From the NCBI GenBank assembly GCA_029962745.1, contig CM057170.1:21142580-21206579 (forward strand): a DNA stretch of 64,000 nucleotides, in the 5' to 3' direction. The notes under the pieces were generated by a model, which was not told the DNA's origin, ran no database searches, and was given only the letters and a program-made list of their open reading frames with translations. Position 1 is the first letter of the stretch. Each line of letters starts with the position of its first letter. This document shows positions 58,357 to 64,000 of this stretch, one piece after another. The translations under genes and the position numbers were made by a program. Origin of the DNA: Echinometra lucunter (taxonomy: Eukaryota; Echinodermata; Echinoidea; Camarodonta; Echinometridae).

Positions 58357-60216
58357 TTTTTTTCTTTTCTCCCACTTTTCTGCCATGCGACTGAGTGCAT
58401 GTGTCTCTATATCCCGTAGCTATGCTACTGATTAAAATAACACCAAAAAGATAATAAATAAACAAATACAAACAGAATAAAACTAGAAAATAATCAAAAT
58501 AATTAAGACGAAAAATTCTTCCACCCATGCTCATGTATTTTGAAGAGGTCAAAATATCCACTGGATGTATATTGAGACAGATATCATCAAGATAAACATA
58601 TCACGAAAAGGGGCAAAGGTTTAAATATCGGGAAACCCGAAAGCAAAATATACCAATACCTAACAAGATACAATTGGCTAAATCTTCCTTCTCAATTTTC
58701 CCAAGGACTCACCATAAATACTACAATCAAAATATACACAACACTTATATATCAAGGCACATTATATTGTCATCATGATAACTACAAATAGCAAATTCTA
58801 CAGATTGTTTTGTAAAATTCTGTAACTTTGGCTACAACTCTCCGTACAGATTGCATGAAATCGAAATGAAAGATGGCGGCGATGTGGACAACAAAATCAT
58901 GGTGGAGTGGAAAGGATCAAAATATCAGCGACAAATTGATCAAACGTTTGGCACACAAAATTGACAGCAAACCATGAGTAAAATAAGTGGAGGTGTTCGA
59001 AATCATTGGTAATACTTCATTTGAAAATTATCACGAGGATCAAGTAAAAATACTGACATGAAAATTATATACACTTTTCCAAGAAAACAAATCGTATTTA
59101 TGAGAGGATTTTATTAGGTCACTTTGTTGTGGTCAAGAGAAAAATAAATAGGTTAAATACATATAATGATGTGTAATTCTTATATTCAAAGACGAAATTA
59201 AATTTCATCATTGCATATAAATCATGAAAACAAGAAGAAAGAATAAACTGTCATTTATACAGAATTTGAAATTATAAGGCACGGAGTTCATTTGTAATAG
59301 GTTTTATATTTATACCCAATCCGCAAATCAACTAAAACAAAGACAAAATATAATTACATAATCCTTCTATCAAAAGTCAAATTCCTAATAATAATGTCCA
59401 AAAAAAAAAAAAAAACCTTAACATACTATAAGCAAACACTTGTAAAGAAGAAATCTATGTCATCTTCTATTGCACAACTAGATAGCCGAAATATAACTAC
59501 ATGTAACTGATGTCATTTACATTTTTTCCATTCTAGAAATCGTATCTAACTACAGTACTACTCGTATATTAGGTGATCGAAATAAACAATGCCTCCGTAC
59601 TATGTCAGCATTGACCCGTTAAAAGTGACAATTATTCGCTACCATTTTATGGCGGAGGCATGCATTTCCAAGCAATGAAAGCTTGCATTGTGAATTTATC
59701 TATTTAAACAATCATCTTAGATTTTGTGATTATAATGATGCAAATGAAGACCAATTTCAGTTAAGGAAGTTAAAATCTATGCCCATTTAGACTATTAAAT
59801 CTATCAAAGCTATTAAATTCGAATGATTCTACAAGCTTCAATTTCTCGGGTTGGTTTAGGATAGAATTTTTCAAAAAGTGCTTTAAGTCACTCGATCATT
59901 CAGTTCGATGTGGCCCCGTAAAGAGACACCCTTACGTAAGTCGTTCACCTATCATGCAAGATTCGCACTACGGGATCAGCGAAAAGAACTTACTGTCAAA
60001 GTGACTGACAAGTTTAACAACCAGCGTGTACACGAGCACACCCTATAAAATGTCATTATTTTGTCTGATAGCCATTAGACGTCAGAGTAAAAGAGGGCCT
60101 GTATTAAAAACACCGTTACTCCATTCACTTGGTAAAACATTTAAACACCGACATAAAACGCGGGGAATCTTTCAATGCAATAAAATAGTGCACTTTGATA
60201 GATTTACAGGTTGATT

Positions 60217-60386
60217 TTACAAGTCTTGCATCATAGCCTCTTCTTCAGCCGTCATCTGTTGTAACATTTTGAAAGATCTGGATTGTGTACCACGTCTACC
60301 GTCATAGTCTTCATAACTATCCGCTGGTGAGCGGTAAGAACTGGCAGAAGACGCTGCTCTGTTGGCTGCTTGCATCTCCTCCAGAG
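60217..60386 (-). CDS. SFKM-motif protein, terminal exon with second motif and stop
   Basis: The minus-strand exon opens after a strong acceptor (CTGTTCTGTTTTTAG, AG at 60388-60387). Two bases complete the Ala codon from the upstream exon, then 55 codons follow: LEEMQAANRAASSASS, a Tyr/Asp/Ser-rich linker (SPADSYEDYDGRRG), TQSRSFKMLQQMTAEEEA (152-169) and MMQDL with TAA at 60219-60217. The SRSFKML-x2-MTxEEEA block repeats the one at the end of the preceding exon, so each exon supplies one motif and the two exons look like an internal duplication. There is no PDZ, no LIM domain and no membrane segment. The first canonical minus-strand AATAAA I found downstream is at 59115-59110, which would imply a 3'UTR of about 1.1 kb; this is uncertain. 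The matched phase and similar motifs make the two-exon join very likely. Confidence 0.85.
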
Positions 60387-60565
60387 CTAAAAACAGAACA
60401 GAACATGAAATCCATACTTGTTATTAGCATTTCTTGTAAAAAAAAAATCACATATTCTGGTTTAAAACCTGGATATGAAGTTCCTAAGTAAAAGCGAAAG
60501 ATGCCGCAATAAAAAATACCGTTTTTACTGGATTATCATTTTGCGTAAACACGGCGAGTCGACAT

Positions 60566-60602
<37 letters not shown>
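60566..60602 (+). repeat. (GA)n microsatellite
   Basis: An uninterrupted GA run of 37 bases about 180 bp upstream of the acceptor of the terminal SFKM exon. Confidence 0.9.
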
Positions 60603-60605
<3 letters not shown>

Positions 60606-61559
60606 CTCTTAATGACAGAATTAGTGATATTTCCGCAATCATTGCATGCTCATTGGTTATTAACCTCGGTCACGTGACATACGTTGAACAAAGGCGCCAC
60701 TCAGTGAGCGCCAGTTGGATGTAAATCTGACAATGATGGCAGCACATAGCCTTTACACTGGGTTCTGCGTGGATTACAGAATTAAAGTCTAAAGCTGAAC
60801 TTTTTAGAAGAATTTCCTTTATGGCCAAAATTTCAAACCATCACACCTCTGTGGATTCTAGGTTGCAGATATCAAATTTGCTATAAAGGCAGAACATGTA
60901 GTAACATTGCGTTTCTTGGTCACAAATTTTAACCACCCCACCTTTTTTTTTTAATTGGCGTAGGAAACAGAAAAACAGAAAGCATAATAGCATATCAATC
61001 TTTAAAAATGTAATATAAAAGCAAAGAGTGAGCAAATTAGTGATTAAATTAATAGTCAAGAAAAAGACAGCACATACACTCTAGAAAAAAATGCGTAAGA
61101 TAGGGAGTGTGTTTTATGTTTTCATTTATATGAAAAGGGAAATATTGAATCCCGTATTGAGATATTAGTATTCTTAAGGAAGATACACTTGTAGACTTCA
61201 TGAATCATTTTATGTTAGCTGTTTGAAGAATTCAGAAAGCCAGATGAACTTTGATTTAATCTAATTTAATTTAATACTCCTCGTCAGAACCAATTTTCTG
61301 ATGTCTCAGGAAAAGCAAATCTTATCATGAATTTTCCTCGAGGGCACTTAGCAAAACTGATAAGCTATGAAATGTTAATGATGTTAAATGAAGTTATTAG
61401 GGTAGGGTTGAGGCATGGGTTGATAAGAAAAAAAAATAATAATCAGGAAAAAAAAAACACATTCTGTGAAGGAGTTTTAAACAAGGTAAAGGAATAAAGA
61501 GGTAGAAAAATAAAGACAATTTTTTCATGGGGACATATACTCCGTCAATTCTTCGTTTC

Positions 61560-61730
61560 CATCTATTATTTCTTCTTCTTCTTCTTCTTCTTCCACGCTT
61601 CTTCTTCTTCTTCTCCTCCTATACTTCTTCTCCTTCTTCTTCTTCTTCTCTTCCTTCTCCCTCCTCCTTATTTTTTGGTCTTTTTTTCTTCTTATTTTTC
61701 ATCTTCTCCTCTTTCTCCTTCTTCCAACCT
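61560..61730 (+). repeat. (TTC)n polypyrimidine tract
   Basis: About 170 bases of nearly pure pyrimidine (TTCTTCTTCTTC, CTCCTCC) in the intron of the SFKM-motif gene. It is long enough to form a triplex, and produces a Leu/Ser/Phe-rich spurious frame. Confidence 0.85.
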
Positions 61731-62049
61731 TATAACACCAGGCAAACACTAAAACCCTTTACCCCCAAGTCACACTACCAGACCGACCAATAATCAACAA
61801 ATACGTTGAATGTACAACTGCTTGAATTCAATTTCAGCTTTTGTAATTGAAAAAGATTAAGAATCCCATTTATTTTTCCATCTTATTATAATCACGTCAT
61901 TAATTCATAAAGTCATTCCTAAGTTTCCGCACATACTGCCGCTTTGTAAAACACCCCCACCCCCTCCGGTGTCGGTGTCGTAGGAGTGACGGAGGTTTCT
62001 GCCCATCTTTCGATTGAACTGACATTAGGATAAACAAAATAAAACCACT

Positions 62050-62196
62050 AATGCCCAGGTCACACCGCCAAGCCGATCCCAAGCCGATTCCTGATAACCG
62101 ACCGATTTTTTTTTTGCAATTTGGGCAAAATAATTTCCCGATCGTAAGATTGACTTTCGTTCTAGTGTCGGACTAGTCGGTGTGACCAGGGTATTC
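62050..62196. mobile_element. Short inverted-repeat element with GGTCACACCG ends
   Basis: AATGCCCAGGTCACACCG at the left pairs with inverted CGGTGTGACCAGGGTATT at the right. It sits in the intron between the two exons of the SFKM-motif gene. Confidence 0.6.
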
Positions 62197-62941
62197 TCGA
62201 AAACACAAAATTCAAGACGGGCAACGGTTATACCATGGGTGCATGTGATTCTTTTAAAGCATGTTGGGATCATATTCATCGTTGCGGTAGTACTCTGGGA
62301 AAAACAGTGAAAGATGAAAATAATGTGATGATTGAAAACATGGACATTTGGGAAATGAAATATTAAAAATTTTGGAACCCATTATTAGTGCAGATGATTT
62401 TAGTTTATGTTTTATTTCCTCATAAAGACGCGTTAATGCTTTATAACTTGAAAAATAAAGATATTAAAGAAGGAAAGGAAAATTAATGCACAGTGCACGT
62501 TAGTTATTGTTACATTTTCTTGCGAAAGTATAGAAAAAATTACAGTGGATATTTTTTCAAACCATTCCTCTTTTCACTCTGAAATAAAAATAATGTGACA
62601 GATTTTCAGCAATCTAGCGACTGCCAAGGTTGCAAGTAGAAAGAAAATATAAAGGAAAATCTCGTCATCTGCATTTGACAACACTGCAATTTCTGTTTAT
62701 TTAGCTCCTCTCCATAATATACTACCCGTCAAAAAAAAATGAAACCGGATTTAATTTTCCCCCTTCTCCACCCCACACTTTAATGCTGCCGAACTGTAGC
62801 AAGGCAGATCTTTGCCGTTGTGCAGAAAGGGATATTGAATATCACACCCCACCCCTCCGAGCGACTGCCTTGCTACTAAGATAAATTTATTCATACCCGC
62901 CCCAACCCCCTCCCACCCACTCAAAATACTGATCAATATAC

Positions 62942-63306
62942 CTCGGGCTTCTTCTTCCTGTGTCATCTCCTCCAGCATCTTGAACGACCTCGACTTAGCG
63001 GTGGGATGCCCGGTGAAAACCTTCTCATGCCTCTGCTCCATTGGGGGTTGACGCTGTGGCTTAGGTCGGTTCACGATGGGCGGAGGGCGTCGGGGTGGGG
63101 CATACGACTGGGCCCGGGGGGCGTGGCCCGAATACACCTGCGCCATGGGCTTGGGCTTGGAGTACATGGGCTCGGGCGAGGCGCCGAACGGGGTGGAGCC
63201 GTAGCTCGGTCTGCTGGACCCAAAGCCGCCTTGGCTCCCAAAGCCCGGAGACATTGGTGACGTTGGGGACATGGGCGACATGGGGGACATAGGGGCCATT
63301 TTAAAT
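62942..63306 (-). CDS. SFKM-motif protein, exon with Ser/Pro-rich head and first motif
   Basis: The minus-strand open frame from Met 63299 encodes MAPMSPMSPMSPTSPMSP, then a Gly/Ser/Pro-rich stretch, a basic proline-rich segment (PPRRPPPIVNRPKPQRQPP, residues ~68-86) and SRSFKMLEEMTQEEEAR (103-119). It ends one base into a codon at donor GAG|GTATAT (GT at 62941-62940). That base joins CT of the exon at 60386 to make Ala120, giving a 175-residue product. The SRSFKML-EE pattern resembles a conserved element between PDZ and LIM regions of Zasp/PDLIM proteins (family memory, moderate certainty). A good acceptor (TTTTCTACCTTGGCAG) sits just 5' of the ATG, so the first exon base is 63306; the frame from 63305 is open (TTT AAA ATG). 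The Met may therefore be a true start behind a spliced 5'UTR, or internal to a longer protein. SP repeats suggest proline-directed phosphorylation sites. Confidence 0.82.
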
Positions 63307-64000
63307 CTGCCAAGGTAGAAAATAAAATAATTATCTGATTGGTATCGACAGAAGATCCAGTTTTAGCAATGAACTATGTCATGTTCACTTCGGTTCATTT
63401 CGAACGAAATAACCTTGTTTATGCTTCTTCTAAAATTATGACGAAATCACCGATTCTCTGTGTATTTTTCATTTTTGAGAATTTAAGTTATCAAAGCGAA
63501 GCGTAATCATGGTAATTTTCAGACAAACTGGTCCGCGTACGAAATTATTTCTCCCCCCCCCCTTAGGTCAGTGCTTTATTTCATTATCAGTATTATTTTT
63601 ATTTTTTTGCTTCTGCTGACACAGTCCTAAATCAGCACGAGTACAATGAGCATATACTGATATAAGCTTTAAAGGAGAATGAAACCCTAGGGAAATCAAT
63701 TTTAATGAAAAGAGAGGATAGAGGGAAGTAATTTTTTTAAAAGTCCATCAAAATCTGTTACGAAATGAGAAAGTTATGAAAGTCTGAAAAGTTTCAATTT
63801 ACTTCCTATGGTGATAATCAAATTGGCAATGTTGCTTCAAAATGGCAGGATTAGAAGGAAAACTCTCCATATCTGTTGTACAAGAAATTTCATATTTTCT
63901 ACTCTCTCTAAAAAAAAAAAAAAAAAATGAACGCGTTCACTCGGTTAGGGGTGAATTTCAGAAGAGAGTGCATTTAGAGTGAATTAAGAGTGAATTAAGA
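63307..64000. other. Sequence upstream of the SFKM-motif exon
   Basis: It begins with a good splice acceptor for the minus-strand exon, so it is probably intron. It contains the TTTAAAGGAGAATG repeat and, at the edge, a GTGAATTAAGA direct repeat. No upstream exon was found. Confidence 0.6.
63670..63850 (+). repeat. Dispersed repeat, TTTAAAGGAGAATGAAACC end
   Basis: The text from TTTAAAGGAGAATGAAACCC through GAGAGGATAGAGGGAAGTAA and CGAAATGAGAAAGTTATGA is repeated, inverted, at 41095-41265. It starts with the same TTTAAAGG word that terminates several fold-back elements here. The right end was not found. Confidence 0.6.

Larger units (their letters stand above)
46677..60216. other. Region between the two host genes
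   Basis: 46677-47214 should contain the 5'UTR and promoter of the PDZ gene (minus strand); no TATA box or initiator could be singled out. 47.2-54.9 kb is transposon debris (listed). 54928-55874 holds the tRNA-like head and purine-rich runs. 56683-60216 shows microsatellites and AT-rich sequence, and its right end should contain the 3'UTR of the SFKM gene. No other gene was seen. Confidence 0.7.
60387..62941 (-). other. Intron of the SFKM-motif gene (2.55 kb)
   Basis: Phase-1 intron between the matched donor (62941) and acceptor (60387). It contains the GA and TTC simple repeats, one short inverted-repeat element (62050-62196) and otherwise nothing recognisable. Confidence 0.8.

Noticed and set aside
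61527..61793. Leu/Phe/Ser-rich frame that looks like a membrane or signal segment
   Set aside because: It is a translation of the TTC polypyrimidine tract.
63006..63292. Other open frames over the GC-rich SFKM exon
   Set aside because: They arise from GC-rich composition; only the minus-strand frame with the SP repeats and SFKM motif has compatible splice phases.

Overview
The window looks like an animal nuclear genome, most likely an echinoderm and probably a sea urchin. The evidence is AT-rich sequence, multi-kilobase introns with GT/AG splice sites, many small inverted-repeat elements, several decayed non-LTR retrotransposons, long homopolymeric G/C tracts, abundant TACATGTA palindromes, and exons of a muscle Z-line PDZ protein. 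The species call is inference. There is no bacterial gene organisation: only about 1% of the window is host coding sequence, and most short open frames are chance.

Host genes, both on the minus strand. (1) At 63306-60217 a two-exon coding unit with exactly compatible splice phases gives a 175-residue Pro/Ser-rich protein ending in a stop. It carries two copies of an SRSFKML-type motif resembling the linker motif of Zasp/ALP/Enigma (PDLIM) proteins, and has neither PDZ nor LIM. (2) At 46676 a second gene starts with the first half of an ALP/Enigma-type PDZ domain. The second half is 25 kb further on, at 21245-21094. The two exons join in phase 0 into one complete PDZ domain, and the rest of this gene should lie beyond the left edge. 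The open reading frame and splice phase at the 5' end of the first unit would fit an exon like 21245-21094 in front of it. The simplest models are a tandem pair of PDZ/SFKM genes or a PDZ-less SFKM protein beside a PDZ gene.

Retrotransposons. A recently inserted, 5'-truncated LINE with a 593-codon open reverse-transcriptase frame lies at 35.9-38.1 kb (minus) inside the large intron. A LINE graveyard fills 47.5-54.9 kb between the two genes: two minus-strand pieces of one ORF2 C-terminus, a plus-strand ORF2 C-terminus of another family, and a 5.3-kb I-group-like element (gag with CCHC knuckle, endonuclease, RT, RNase H) that is frameshifted and has lost the RT catalytic core.

DNA-transposon-like short elements. 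At least fifteen inverted-repeat families can be read directly. They include a 354-375 bp hAT-type family (three copies, two with perfect 8-bp target duplications), a piggyBac-like family (TTAA flanks, CCCATTCGTGACAG ends), a 185-bp element with 29-bp perfect TIRs and a 9-bp duplication, a CACTA-like element, and an element whose TIRs enclose a 21-bp minisatellite. Two ~300-bp elements carry later elements nested inside them. Several unrelated-looking families share the terminal motif TTTAAAGG, and others share a GTTTCAYRAAA-like head. No transposase gene is present, so all are non-autonomous.

Other contents are satellites (about 260-bp units at 3.15-4.3 kb), microsatellites, G22-G26 tracts, a CpG-rich island at 13.5-13.7 kb, and a tRNA-derived SINE-like promoter at 55.1 kb.
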